A stretch of DNA of 64,000 nucleotides from Shinella zoogloeoides (lineage in GTDB: Bacteria; Pseudomonadota; Alphaproteobacteria; Rhizobiales; Rhizobiaceae). Every line of letters starts with the position of its first letter. Within the stretch, counting starts at the first letter, position 1. Shown piece after piece: positions 1-8,036 of this stretch. Both the position numbers and the translations under genes were made by a program. The DNA lies in NCBI RefSeq assembly GCF_022682305.1, contig NZ_CP093528.1, forward strand, positions 2,865,501-2,929,500, written 5' to 3'. Under the pieces are notes generated by a model. It did no database searches. It saw only the letters and a program-made list of their open reading frames with translations, and was not told the DNA's origin.

Positions 1-62
1 CGCTCTGAACCCACCTTCCTTCGGGCCGCAAGCCCGGGTCCGTGCCGGACCAGACCTCATGG

Positions 63-86
63 GGGCCACCTTCGGGTGGCCCTTTT
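63..86 (+). terminator. Rho-independent terminator of a gene left of the window
   Basis: An 8-bp perfect stem (GGGCCACC, TTCG loop, GGTGGCCC) is followed by TTTT. The T-run is on the + strand, so it would end a transcript entering from the left edge. It also separates that transcript from the small gene on the opposite strand. Confidence 0.7.
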
Positions 87-91
87 GCATT

Positions 92-247
92 TCAGGGCCG
101 GATGAGCACGGTAAGCATCATCAGCCCGATCGCGACCACCGCGATCTTCCAGAAATCGGCACGCCACCGCAGCCCCGGCAGGCCGATGGGGCGGATGAGA
201 TGCAGCAGCATGGCGGCAATGAGAAGCGCAGGGAGGATTTTCGTCAT
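92..247 (-). CDS. Small hydrophobic membrane protein (51 aa)
   Basis: This short frame starts with ATG, has a GGAAAGG ribosome-binding-like stretch a few bases upstream, and ends at TGA. The protein begins MTKILPALLIAAMLLHLI and has two hydrophobic stretches (about residues 4-18 and 34-49) separated by a basic linker with the motif RPIGLPGLRWR. It is therefore predicted to be an inner-membrane protein with two short membrane segments. I believe similar short proteins occur beside MFS genes in Rhizobiaceae, but I know of no function. The gene diverges from the MFS gene starting about 150 bases away. The main doubt is that it is short and is supported only by its composition and start context. 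Confidence 0.55.
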   Translation of the reverse strand: MTKILPALLIAAMLLHLIRPIGLPGLRWRADFWKIAVVAIGLMMLTVLIRP

Positions 248-398
248 GACGGCCTTTCCGGCCCCTTCCTGTCACACCTCAGACACTTTTCCAAGCGATC
301 AGCGCGTGGCGTGAAAATCGTGCCGACGTCGCCTTTGCATCTGGCAATCGGCAACAGGTGCGCTATTCCTTTCCCATCGGCGAACAAGCGGAATTCAC

Positions 399-1676
399 AT
401 GCGAAAAAACCTCCTATCCGTCTTCGCGCTTCTCCTGGGAACCCTTTTCCTCTTCCTGGGCAACGGCCTGCACGGCCTGCTGCTTCCCATGCGCGGGGCC
501 TTCGAGGGCTATGAGACGACGATGCTCGGCCTGCTCGGCACATCCTGGGCCACGGGCTTCGTGCTCGGCTGCCTTTTGGCGCCCACCGTCGTCAAGCGCA
601 TTGGCCATGTGCGTGCCTTCTCCGGCTTCGCCTCGCTGATCGCCATCATCGCGCTGCTGACGGGCATGATCGTCGATCCCTTCTGGTGGATCGTGCTGCG
701 CGCCGTCACCGGCTTTTCCATCGCCGGCACGTCGATGATCATCGAGAGCTGGCTGAACGAGCGCGCGACGAACGAGAGCCGTGGCCTGATCTTCTCGCTC
801 TATATCGCCATCACGCTGGTCGGCACGGTCGGCGGCCAGATGACCGTCGCGCTCGGCGACGTCACGACCCCGATGCTCTTCATGGTCGCCGGCATCCTCT
901 ACTGCCTCGCCATGCTGCCGACGACGCTTTCGAACGCCGCCTCACCCCAGCCGCTGAAGCAGGTGAAGCTTGACATCCCCGCCCTCTTCCGCACCTCGCC
1001 CATCGCCTGCGTCGGCATCGTGCTGATCGGCCTTGCCAACGGCGCCTTCGGCACGCTCGGCGCGGTCTTCGGGGCCAATGCCGGCCTTTCCTCCAGCAAC
1101 ATCGCCTTCATGATGAGTATCGCCATCTTCGCCGGCGCCGTCATGCAGCTTCCCGCCGGTCGCATCTCCGACCGGATGGACCGGCGCATCGTGCTCGCCG
1201 TGCTCTCGGCCATCGCCGCGGCGGCAGGCCTTGCGCTCTTCATCTTCCAGCCGGCCTCCGTGCCCGTCCTGCTGGCGCTGACCGCCCTCTACGGCGCGAT
1301 GGCCAACGCGCTCTACCCAATCGCCGTTTCCCACGCCAACGACTTCGCGAGCCCCGAGGACTTCGTGAAGGTGTCCGGCGGCCTGTTGCTGCTCTACGGC
1401 GTCGGCACGATCATCGGCCCGACGATCGGCGGCCCCATCATGTCCTCCGTCGGTCCCTATGCGCTCTTCATGGTCACCTGCTGGGCGCATATCCTGATCA
1501 CCGCCTACGCGATCTTCCGCAGCCGCCGCCGCGCCGCCCTGCCGGCCGAAATGCGCGAGACCTACACGACCCTCAATCCCGGCACACTCACCACGCCGGA
1601 AAGCCTTCAGCTTTCGCCGCGCGCCCTGCCCCAGCCGCAGGCCGCCGACGAGCAACAGGAGGAACGCACCGCATGA
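399..1676 (+). CDS. MFS transporter (YcaD-like)
   Basis: A 425-residue major facilitator with about 12 hydrophobic segments spread along its length. The intracellular loop after about segment 8 carries the MFS signature GRISDRMDRR (about residues 252-261). The first segment begins within ten residues of the ATG, so this start gives a normal N-terminus. The soluble C-terminal tail of about 60 residues is proline- and glutamine-rich. Closest in style to the YcaD/sugar-phosphate-type facilitators annotated widely in alphaproteobacteria. The substrate cannot be read from sequence. The stop overlaps the next gene's start (ATGA), so the two are very likely co-translated. Confidence 0.85.
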   Translation: MRKNLLSVFALLLGTLFLFLGNGLHGLLLPMRGAFEGYETTMLGLLGTSWATGFVLGCLLAPTVVKRIGHVRAFSGFASLIAIIALLTGMIVDPFWWIVLRAVTGFSIAGTSMIIESWLNERATNESRGLIFSLYIAITLVGTVGGQMTVALGDVTTPMLFMVAGILYCLAMLPTTLSNAASPQPLKQVKLDIPALFRTSPIACVGIVLIGLANGAFGTLGAVFGANAGLSSSNIAFMMSIAIFAGAVMQLPAGRISDRMDRRIVLAVLSAIAAAAGLALFIFQPASVPVLLALTALYGAMANALYPIAVSHANDFASPEDFVKVSGGLLLLYGVGTIIGPTIGGPIMSSVGPYALFMVTCWAHILITAYAIFRSRRRAALPAEMRETYTTLNPGTLTTPESLQLSPRALPQPQAADEQQEERTA

Positions 1677-1861
1677 GCCTCTTCGACGACGACCGCCCGC
1701 AGAAGAAGACCGCGCATGAAATCGGCAGCGACCTGTCGCTCCTCTCCGTCGACGAGCTTTCCGCGCGCATAGACCTGCTGCGCGCGGAGATTGCGCGTCT
1801 CGAATCGGAAAAGACGAAGAAGGGCGCAAGCCGTTCGGCGGCGGAAAGCCTGTTCCGTTGA
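1673..1861 (+). CDS. DUF1192 family small protein
   Basis: A 62-residue protein starting MSLFDDDRPQKK, with the core SVDELSARIDLLRAEIARLE. This matches the DUF1192 pattern: an acidic start, then an SVxEL motif, then an amphipathic helix with leucine/isoleucine heptads that probably forms a coiled coil. Its ATG overlaps the MFS stop codon by four bases, indicating translational coupling. The family's function is unknown; it is common in Rhizobiales as a small cytosolic protein. No membrane segment is seen. Confidence 0.85.
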   Translation: MSLFDDDRPQKKTAHEIGSDLSLLSVDELSARIDLLRAEIARLESEKTKKGASRSAAESLFR

Positions 1862-1922
1862 CCCATACGGGGATCGCCGGCCTTGCCGAAAAGGCACAGC
1901 CGGCAGCGAAACGACAATAGAG

Positions 1923-1937
1923 TTAACCGGCCATTAA
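1923..1937 (+). promoter_or_regulatory. CtrA box (TTAA-N7-TTAA), distal
   Basis: The sequence reads TTAA, then CCGGCCA, then TTAA followed by AC, an exact match to the TTAA-N7-TTAA(C) site of the cell-cycle regulator CtrA. It ends ten bases before a possible -10 element (CTATTA, 1948-1953), so it would overlap the -35 region, the usual position for CtrA-activated promoters. Direction and target are inferred; the element downstream is a candidate sRNA followed by rcdA. Confidence 0.6.
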
Positions 1938-1957
1938 ACCTTGCATGCTATTACCTG

Positions 1958-2060
1958 CACATCCGGTCCTTCCGGGTTCAGACATTTCCACCCCTTCGGG
2001 TATGCGTCTGATTTTTCCCCTGTTTTACCTTGAGAGCCGCTTTCCGCGGCTCTTTTTTTA
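1958..2060 (+). ncRNA. Candidate small RNA upstream of rcdA
   Basis: The roughly 100-base stretch has no gene but three successive stem-loops. The first has arms ATCCGG/CCGGGT (1961-1977). The second has outer arms CAGAC/GTCTG (1979-2010) around an inner ACCC/GGGT stem. A U-rich linker follows, then a terminator with arms GAGCCGC/GCGGCTC (2034-2052) and seven T residues. A -10-like CTATTA lies at 1948-1953 beneath a CtrA box. This is the architecture of a trans-acting Hfq-type sRNA. It could instead be only the end of the MFS-DUF1192 transcript; the two paired elements before the terminator argue against a bare terminator. I could not assign it to a named family. Confidence 0.45.
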
Positions 2061-2107
2061 TTTGCGGCGGCCCCCGCGGACACCCTGTCCCGAAAGAATT
2101 GTGGAGA

Positions 2108-2122
2108 TTAACCCTTTCTTAA
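2108..2122 (+). promoter_or_regulatory. CtrA box (TTAA-N7-TTAA) in the rcdA promoter
   Basis: The sequence reads TTAA, CCCTTTC, TTAA and then G, again the CtrA spacing. It lies about 118 bases before the rcdA start codon and after the terminator of the preceding candidate sRNA, so it is placed to control rcdA itself. CtrA control of rcdA is known in Caulobacter and reported for Sinorhizobium; the assignment here rests on the motif and position. Confidence 0.7.
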
Positions 2123-2240
2123 GAATACCCTTGCGCGAATTAGGTTATGGCATCATCTTCTAGCCACAGACCGGCCACATGGAACACCACGGGCCGACCT
2201 TCCGTTACCTGCAAGTGATGCGTTCAACAGGGAAGAAACC

Positions 2241-2759
2241 ATGTCCGAAAGAGGATTGAATACCGTCAGCTTCGCTGGCCATGTTGCGTCGTCGGCGCAG
2301 TTCAAGTCCCTGTACGCCGAGGGCATGGGTCTGGTCGAGGAAACCGCGAGTTATCTCGACGGCATCGGCCGCCAGGCCTCGAAGGTCCTGCCGCGCATGG
2401 CCTCGGTGCTCTACGCGGCCGAATCGATGCGCCTCACCACCCGCCTCATGCAGATGGCCTCCTGGCTCCTGCTCCAGCGCGCCGTCAACAACGGCGAGAT
2501 GAGCCGCGACCAGGTGCTTTCGGAAAAGAACAAGGTTCGCCTCGACAGCTTCAACGTCGACAAGACCGCACCCGGCTGGCACGACCTACCGGAAGCCTTC
2601 CGCGACCTCATCGAGCGCTCGCTGCGCCTGCAGAACCGCGTCGCCCTGCTCGACCGCGAGATCTACCGTCCGCAGGAGGTCCAGACCTTCCAGCCGGACA
2701 ACCAGAACAGTGTCCAGGCCCAGATCAACCTGCTGCAGACCGCCTTCGGCAACAACTGA
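2241..2759 (+). CDS. rcdA: RcdA, DUF1465 family ClpXP adaptor for CtrA degradation
   Basis: A 172-residue protein of the DUF1465 family, which contains Caulobacter RcdA. The first two thirds are a helical bundle with the motifs SAQFKSLYAEGM (about residues 19-30), LPRMASVLYAAESMRLTTRL and MQMASWLLLQRAV. It ends in a polar tail. In Caulobacter, RcdA works with CpdR and PopA to deliver the master regulator CtrA to the ClpXP protease; the orthologue in Sinorhizobium is reported to be essential for cell-cycle progression. The start has a weak GGGAAGAAACC Shine-Dalgarno stretch. Two CtrA boxes lie upstream, consistent with feedback from its own substrate. cpdR is also in this window (53.6 kb). Confidence 0.85.
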   Translation: MSERGLNTVSFAGHVASSAQFKSLYAEGMGLVEETASYLDGIGRQASKVLPRMASVLYAAESMRLTTRLMQMASWLLLQRAVNNGEMSRDQVLSEKNKVRLDSFNVDKTAPGWHDLPEAFRDLIERSLRLQNRVALLDREIYRPQEVQTFQPDNQNSVQAQINLLQTAFGNN

Positions 2760-2785
2760 GCGACAGCGCACAGACACGCATGCGG

Positions 2786-2809
2786 AACCCGGCCTCGGCC
2801 GGGTTTTTT
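2786..2809 (+). terminator. rcdA terminator
   Basis: A GC-rich stem with arms ACCCGGCC/GGCCGGGT is followed by six T residues, 26 bases after the rcdA stop. It is almost a mirror image of the rpmE terminator at 2971-2993 on the opposite strand. Confidence 0.8.
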
Positions 2810-2830
2810 GTTGCCTGCACGTCGGGTGAG

Positions 2831-2953
2831 GCTGCCCCTCATCCCCCTGCCGGGACCTTCTCCCCGCAGGCGGGGAGAAGGGGCAGAACGGCGCGCCCAG
2901 CGCTCCTCGCCCCGCTTGCGGGGAGAGGATGCCGGCAGGCAAGTGAGGGGCAA
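2831..2953. repeat. RIME-like rhizobial intergenic palindromic element
   Basis: About 123 bases between two convergent genes contain two large palindromes. The first is perfect, with 12-bp arms (CCTTCTCCCCGC and its complement, 2856-2881). The second is a near-perfect CTCGCCCCGC/GCGGGGAGAG dyad around 2905-2926. The ends also pair with each other (GCCCCTCAT near 2834 with GTGAGGGGC near 2943, and TGCCGG with CCGGCA just inside). This two-palindrome layout of roughly 100-120 bp is that of the Rhizobium-specific intergenic mosaic elements (RIME1). Such elements are multicopy in rhizobial genomes; only one copy is seen here. Confidence 0.65.
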
Positions 2954-2970
2954 TCCCAATTGCAGACAAC

Positions 2971-2993
2971 AAAAAACCCGGCCGAAGCCGGGT
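2971..2993 (-). terminator. rpmE terminator
   Basis: On the minus strand a 7-bp ACCCGGC/GCCGGGT stem with a TTCG loop is followed by TTTTTT, 30 bases after the rpmE stop codon. Confidence 0.8.
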
Positions 2994-3022
2994 CTTTCGA
3001 AATTCGCCGTGAGGCAAGAAGA

Positions 3023-3244
3023 TTAGAGGCCGAGACCTTCGAAGCGCTTCTTGAACTTGGAAACGCGGCCGCCACGGTCCAGCATCTGCTGGTTGCCGCC
3101 GGTCCATGCCGGGTGCGACTTCGGGTCGATTTCGAGGTTCATCGTTGCGCCTTCCGAACCCCAGGTCGAGCGGGTTTCGTACTCGGTGCCGTCGGTCATC
3201 ACGACCTTGATGGTGTGGTAGTCGGGATGGATATCAGCCTTCAT
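3023..3244 (-). CDS. rpmE: 50S ribosomal protein L31
   Basis: A 73-residue protein starting [19 protein letters not shown], the classical L31 start, followed by TRSTWG, the conserved core [21 protein letters not shown], and the ending FKKRFEGL. L31 sits in the central protuberance and bridges the two ribosomal subunits. The CxxC zinc-binding residues of the C+ form are absent, so this is the C- (zinc-independent) version. The ATG at 3244 gives the normal length; an upstream extension of the open frame has no L31 homology. It diverges from the ABC exporter gene. Confidence 0.95.
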   Translation of the reverse strand: MKADIHPDYHTIKVVMTDGTEYETRSTWGSEGATMNLEIDPKSHPAWTGGNQQMLDRGGRVSKFKKRFEGLGL

Positions 3245-3434
3245 GACACTCTTCCTGCTTGTTCCGGGGGCCATTTGTCGCAATGGATTGCGACAGCGGG
3301 GCCAAAGACGTAAATGAAGCCGCAGTCGGTCGGACCTACGGCTTCCCAATTCGATGGCGAGCCTATACATGAAGGCCGTCTGGATAACAAGAGCCGAAAG
3401 ACAATTCGTGCCGGCAGGCACTGGAAACGGGGGT

Positions 3435-5258
3435 ATGGTGTCCACAGACAAAGAACACGCCGCGCAGGAAAAGCCCGCGCGCCAGAACATGCGTCCGCTG
3501 GGCAGGCTCGCTCCCTATCTTCGCCGGTATCGCGGTCTCGTCGCCGGGGCGCTCGTCGCGCTCGTGCTCGCCGCCGTCACGACGCTCATCCTGCCGATCG
3601 CCGTGCGCCGCATGATCGACCACGGCTTCTCGGGAGCCGACGCCGGCTTCATCAACACCTATTTCATGATGCTCTTCGCGCTCGCCGGCCTGCTCGCGCT
3701 CGCCAGCGCCCTGCGCTACTACTTCGTCATCACGCTCGGCGAGCGCATCGTCGCCGACCTGCGCCGCGACGTCTTCGCCCATGTGACGAAGCTCTCGCCT
3801 GCCTTCTTCGACGTCAACCAGTCCGGCGAGATCGTCTCGCGGCTGACGGCCGACACGACGCAGATCAAGTCCGCCGTCGGGGCCACCGCCTCGGTGGCGC
3901 TGCGCAACCTCATCCTCTGCCTCGGCGCCATCGCCATGATGGTCTATACCAGCCCGAAGCTCTCCAGCCTCGTCATCGCGGCCATTCCCGTCATCGTCTT
4001 CCCGCTCGTCGCCTTCGGCCGCTCCGTGCGCCGCCGCTCGCGCGAGGCGCAGGACATGCTGGCCGCCGCCTCGGCCTATGCAGGCGAAGCCATCGGCGCG
4101 ACCCGCACACTCCAGGCCTTCAATGCGGAAGAGGTCGCCCGCGCGCGCTTCTTCGGCAATGTCGAGAATGCCTACGAGGCAGCCCGCTCGGCCATCCGCG
4201 CCCGCTCACTGCTGACGGGCTTCGCCATCGCCATGATCTTCGGCTCCGTCGTCGCCGTGCTCTGGTTCGGCGCGCGGGACGTGCTTTCCGGCACGCTCTC
4301 GGCCGGCACGCTCGGCCAGTTCCTGCTCTACGCGGTCTTCGCCGCCGGCAGCCTCGGCGCGCTCTCCGAGGTTTGGGGCGAGCTGTCGCAGGCCGCCGGC
4401 GCCGCCGAGCGCCTGACGGAGCTGCTTGCTGAGCCGCCAGCCATCACCGCACCGGCCAACCCGGTCGCCCTGCCCGTTCCGGCCCGCGGCGAACTGGCGT
4501 TCAAGGACGTGCACTTCTCCTACCCCGCCCGCCCCGGCTATCGCAGCATCAATGGCCTGAGCTTCGCCGTGAAGCCCGGCGAGACCGTCGCCGTCGTCGG
4601 CCCCTCGGGCGCCGGCAAGAGCACGATCCTCTCGCTGGTCCTGCGCTTCTACGATCCCGATTCCGGCAGCGTGCTGCTCGACGGCGTGGACCTTCGCGCC
4701 GCCGACCCGGAAGAACTGCGCCGCCGCATCGCGCTCGTGCCGCAGGACGTGACGATCTTCGCCGCGACGATCCGCGACAACATCGCCTTCGGCATGGCAA
4801 ATGTCAGCGACGAGGCGGTTCGCGCGGCAGCGCGCGCAGCGCAGGCGGAAGAGTTCATCGACCGTCTCGACAAGGGCTACGACACGATGGTCGGCGAGCG
4901 CGGCGTCACGCTTTCCGGCGGCCAGCGCCAGCGCATCGCGATCGCCCGCGCCATCCTGAAGGACGCGCCCCTCCTGCTGCTCGACGAAGCCACCTCCGCG
5001 CTCGATGCGGAAAGCGAGACGCTGGTGCAGAAGGCGCTCGACGGGCAGATGGGCAAGCGCACGACCATCGTCATCGCCCACCGCCTCGCCACCGTCCTCA
5101 AGGCCGACCGCATTCTCGTCATGGAGCACGGCCGCATCGTCGAGGAGGGCACGCACCAGTCGCTCATCCGCCAGGACGGCCTCTATGCCCGCCTTGCCCG
5201 GCTGCAATTCGACCATGGCGGCCAGGCCTTCCTCGGCGAGGAGCAGGCGGCCGTCTGA
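3435..5258 (+). CDS. ABC exporter, fused permease/ATPase (MsbA/LmrA type)
   Basis: A 607-residue half-transporter. Six membrane segments fill about residues 30-310, and the nucleotide-binding domain covers about 350-595. ATPase motifs visible are Walker A GPSGAGKS (about 388), signature LSGGQRQR (about 492), Walker B LLLLDEAT (about 512) and the H-loop AHRLAT (about 548). Exporters of this shape work as homodimers, moving lipids, peptides or drugs outward; the substrate here is unknown. I chose the ATG at 3435, preceded by GGAAACGGGGG, over an ATG 81 bases earlier whose extra residues look non-native. It diverges from rpmE and faces the convergent flavoprotein gene. Confidence 0.9.
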   Translation: MVSTDKEHAAQEKPARQNMRPLGRLAPYLRRYRGLVAGALVALVLAAVTTLILPIAVRRMIDHGFSGADAGFINTYFMMLFALAGLLALASALRYYFVITLGERIVADLRRDVFAHVTKLSPAFFDVNQSGEIVSRLTADTTQIKSAVGATASVALRNLILCLGAIAMMVYTSPKLSSLVIAAIPVIVFPLVAFGRSVRRRSREAQDMLAAASAYAGEAIGATRTLQAFNAEEVARARFFGNVENAYEAARSAIRARSLLTGFAIAMIFGSVVAVLWFGARDVLSGTLSAGTLGQFLLYAVFAAGSLGALSEVWGELSQAAGAAERLTELLAEPPAITAPANPVALPVPARGELAFKDVHFSYPARPGYRSINGLSFAVKPGETVAVVGPSGAGKSTILSLVLRFYDPDSGSVLLDGVDLRAADPEELRRRIALVPQDVTIFAATIRDNIAFGMANVSDEAVRAAARAAQAEEFIDRLDKGYDTMVGERGVTLSGGQRQRIAIARAILKDAPLLLLDEATSALDAESETLVQKALDGQMGKRTTIVIAHRLATVLKADRILVMEHGRIVEEGTHQSLIRQDGLYARLARLQFDHGGQAFLGEEQAAV

Positions 5259-5266
5259 GCCGCCTC

Positions 5267-6910
5267 TCAGGCGCCGACCGCCCTGCCCGCGACGCGGCCG
5301 GAGAAAAGGCATCCACCGAGGAACGTCCCCTCCAGCGCATTGTAACCATGCAGGCCGCCGCCGCCGAAGCCGGCGGCCTCGCCCGCCGCGTAAAGCCCCG
5401 GCACCGGCCTGCCGGAAAGCTCCAGCACGCGGCCGGAAAGGTCGGTCTGGAGGCCCCCCAGCGTCTTGCGCGTCAGGATATTGAGGCGCACCGCGATCAG
5501 CGGCCCGGCCTTCGGATCGAGCAGCCGGTGCGGCTTGGCCGTGCGCATCAGCTTGTCGCCGAGATAGGCGCGCGCGCCGCGAATCGCCGTGACCTGCGCA
5601 TCCTTGGAGAAGGGGTTGTCGATCTCGCGGTCGCGCGCCTCCACTTCGGCCCTGACCCTGGCCACATCCAGCAGCGGTTCGTCGGTCAGCGCATTCATCG
5701 CGGAAACGAGATCCCCGAGCTCGTCGCGCACCACGAAATCCGCCCCCTTGTCCATGAAGGCCTGCACCGGGCCGGGCGGGTTCTTGCCGAGGCGCTTGAG
5801 GAGAAGCGGGATATTCTTGCCGGTAATGTCCGGATTCTGCTCCGAGCCGGACAGGGCGAATTCCTTCTTGATGATCGCCCGCGTCAGGATGAACCAGCTA
5901 TGATCGTAGCCGGCGGCGCGGATGGCCTTCAGCGTCGCCAGCGTATCGAAACCCGGCATGGCCGGGGCCGGGAACCGCCGCCCGCGCGCATCCAGCCAGA
6001 GCGACGACGGGCCGGGCAGGATGCGGATGCCGTGGCCGGGCCAGATCGGATCCCAGTTTCGAAGGCCTTCCGTATAATGCCACATCCGGTCGCCGTTGAT
6101 GACGGAACCGCCGGCCTGCTGCGCGATCCCCAGCATGCGCCCATCGACATGGGCCGGCACGCCACTCACCATGAAGCCCGGCGGTTCGCCGAGGCGGTCA
6201 CGCGGCCAGTTCTGCCGCACCAGATCGTGATTGCCGCCGATCCCGCCGGAAGACACCAGCACCGCGCCGGCACGAAGGCTGAAATCACCGACAACCGCGC
6301 GTGAGGTCGCGCGCCCGCGCTCGGCGGCATCCGGCGCCAGCACCGCGCCATGGGCGCCGACGACCACGCCGTTCTCGACGGCCAGCCCGTCGACGCGGTG
6401 GCGGAAGCGAAAGGCGAGCGTGCCGGAAACCCGCAATTCCTCGGCCCGGCGAATAAAGGGCGCGAGCACGCCGGGGCCTGTGCCCCAGGTCACGTGGAAG
6501 CGCGGCACGGAATTGCCGTGGCCGGTGGCGAGCCCGCCGCCCCGCTCCGCCCAGCCGACGACCGGAAACCAGCGCATGCCCATGGCATGCAGCCAGGCGC
6601 GCTTCTCGCCAGCCGCGAAGTCGAGATAGGATTCCGCCCAGCGGCGCGGCCAATAATCTTCCTGACGGTCGAAACCGGCCGAGCCGAGCCAGTCCTGCCG
6701 GGCGAGATCGATCGTGTCGCGGATGCGCATGCGACGCTGCTCGGGGCTGTCGACGAAGAACAGGCCGCCAAGCGACCAGAAGGCCTGCCCGCCAAGATTC
6801 TGTTCGCCCTCCTGATCGAGCACGATCACCTTGAGGCCGCGCCCCGCCGCCTCCGTCGCCGCCACGAGGCCGGCCAAGCCGGCCCCGATCACCAGAAGAT
6901 CGCAATCCAC
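5267..6910 (-). CDS. FAD-binding dehydrogenase (fumarate reductase/KstD-like flavoprotein)
   Basis: A 547-residue flavoprotein. It opens with the dinucleotide-binding fold VIGAGLAGLVAATEAAGRG (residues 7-25) and the ribose-binding residues VIVLDQEG. The C-terminal FAD-capping motif is GLYAAGEAAGFGGGGLHGYN (about 505-524). Middle motifs HYTEGLRNWDPIW and GPSSLWLDARGRRF are typical of the large group annotated as FAD-binding dehydrogenase, related to 3-ketosteroid dehydrogenases and fumarate reductase subunit A. The true electron acceptor and substrate are unknown. A GGGAGG ribosome-binding site precedes the ATG. The stop lies 9 bp from the stop of the convergent ABC gene. Confidence 0.8.
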   Translation of the reverse strand: MDCDLLVIGAGLAGLVAATEAAGRGLKVIVLDQEGEQNLGGQAFWSLGGLFFVDSPEQRRMRIRDTIDLARQDWLGSAGFDRQEDYWPRRWAESYLDFAAGEKRAWLHAMGMRWFPVVGWAERGGGLATGHGNSVPRFHVTWGTGPGVLAPFIRRAEELRVSGTLAFRFRHRVDGLAVENGVVVGAHGAVLAPDAAERGRATSRAVVGDFSLRAGAVLVSSGGIGGNHDLVRQNWPRDRLGEPPGFMVSGVPAHVDGRMLGIAQQAGGSVINGDRMWHYTEGLRNWDPIWPGHGIRILPGPSSLWLDARGRRFPAPAMPGFDTLATLKAIRAAGYDHSWFILTRAIIKKEFALSGSEQNPDITGKNIPLLLKRLGKNPPGPVQAFMDKGADFVVRDELGDLVSAMNALTDEPLLDVARVRAEVEARDREIDNPFSKDAQVTAIRGARAYLGDKLMRTAKPHRLLDPKAGPLIAVRLNILTRKTLGGLQTDLSGRVLELSGRPVPGLYAAGEAAGFGGGGLHGYNALEGTFLGGCLFSGRVAGRAVGA

Positions 6911-7002
6911 GAAAAGCCTCCCGCGCCATATTAGGAAAACTTACGCATACGTGCGCGTAAGATCAACAGGACGGCATCGCGTCGCCGGCGCGTCGGCGCC
7001 GA

Positions 7003-8034
7003 TTACTTCTCGGTCAATTTCAGCTCGATGCGGCGGTTGGTGGAGCGCGCCTTGTCGTCGTCTCCCTCGGCAATCGGCTGGAATTCACCGAAGCCGGCGG
7101 CAACCAGCCGGTTGGCCGGAACACCCCTGGAGATGAGGAACTTCACCACCGAGGTCGCGCGCGCCGAGGAAAGTTCCCAGTTATCGCGGTAGCGGCCCGT
7201 GCCGGAAAGCGGCACATTGTCCGTATGGCCGTCGACGCGCAGCACCCAATTGATCTCGGAGGGAATCTCCTTTGCGAGATCGAGCAGCGCCGTCGCGAGC
7301 TTGCCCATCTCCGCCTGCCCGGCCTCGTTGAGGTCGCTGCCGCCCGAGGGGAACAGCACTTCCGACTGGAAGACGAAGCGATCGCCGACGATGCGGATAT
7401 TCTCCCGGTCGGAGAGGATTTCACGCAGGCGTCCGAAGAAATCGGAGCGGTAGCGGTTGAGTTCCTGCACGCGCTGCGCAAGCGCCACATTGAGCCGGCG
7501 GCCGAGATCGGCGATCTTGGCCTGCGAGGACTGGTCCTTCGCCTCGGACGCCTGCAAGGCCTCTTCCACGGCCGCGATCTGGCTGCGCAGCGCGGCGATC
7601 TGCTGGTTGAGCAGCTCGATCTGGCTCATCGCCCGCGCGCTCACCTGCTTTTCCGAATCGAGTTCGCCCTCGAGCGTGACGACCCGGGCATTGGCCGTAT
7701 CCGACGCGCCCGCGCCGCTGTCGAGCAATTGCTGAAGCCGCGTCCGGTCGCTTTCCGACTGGGCGAGCGAGGCCTGAAGATTGGCGAGCGCATCCTCCAG
7801 ATCCTGCTTGCCGCTCTTTTCCAGCGCCAGCAGTTGCGTCAGCTCGTTGATCTGGCTCGTCAGCCTGTTGAGCACATCGTCCTTGCCGGAAATCTCGCGG
7901 CTGAGGAAGAACTGCGCCAGCACGAAGACGGTCAGCAGGAACATGATGGCGAGCAGCAGCGTCGACAGCGCGTCGACGAAGCCCGGCCAGTAATCGACGG
8001 TGCGCTGGCTGCGCCGGTTTCGCGCGAGCGCCAT
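7003..8034 (-). CDS. OmpA/MotB-like peptidoglycan-binding protein, partner of a MotA/ExbB-like channel
   Basis: A 343-residue protein with one membrane segment near the N-terminus (VDALSTLLLAIMFLLTVFVL, residues 21-40). The aspartate D22 in this segment is placed like the proton-carrying Asp of MotB. A long coiled coil (about 50-190) is followed by an OmpA-type domain (about 215-340) with VDGHTDNVPL and NRRIELKL. The gene starts 2 bp after the stop of the MotA/ExbB-like gene. The pair is likely a proton-driven stator-like complex anchored to the cell wall. No flagellar genes are nearby, so a direct motor role is unproven; it could act in envelope maintenance. Confidence 0.8.
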   Translation of the reverse strand: MALARNRRSQRTVDYWPGFVDALSTLLLAIMFLLTVFVLAQFFLSREISGKDDVLNRLTSQINELTQLLALEKSGKQDLEDALANLQASLAQSESDRTRLQQLLDSGAGASDTANARVVTLEGELDSEKQVSARAMSQIELLNQQIAALRSQIAAVEEALQASEAKDQSSQAKIADLGRRLNVALAQRVQELNRYRSDFFGRLREILSDRENIRIVGDRFVFQSEVLFPSGGSDLNEAGQAEMGKLATALLDLAKEIPSEINWVLRVDGHTDNVPLSGTGRYRDNWELSSARATSVVKFLISRGVPANRLVAAGFGEFQPIAEGDDDKARSTNRRIELKLTEK

Positions 8035-8036
8035 GA

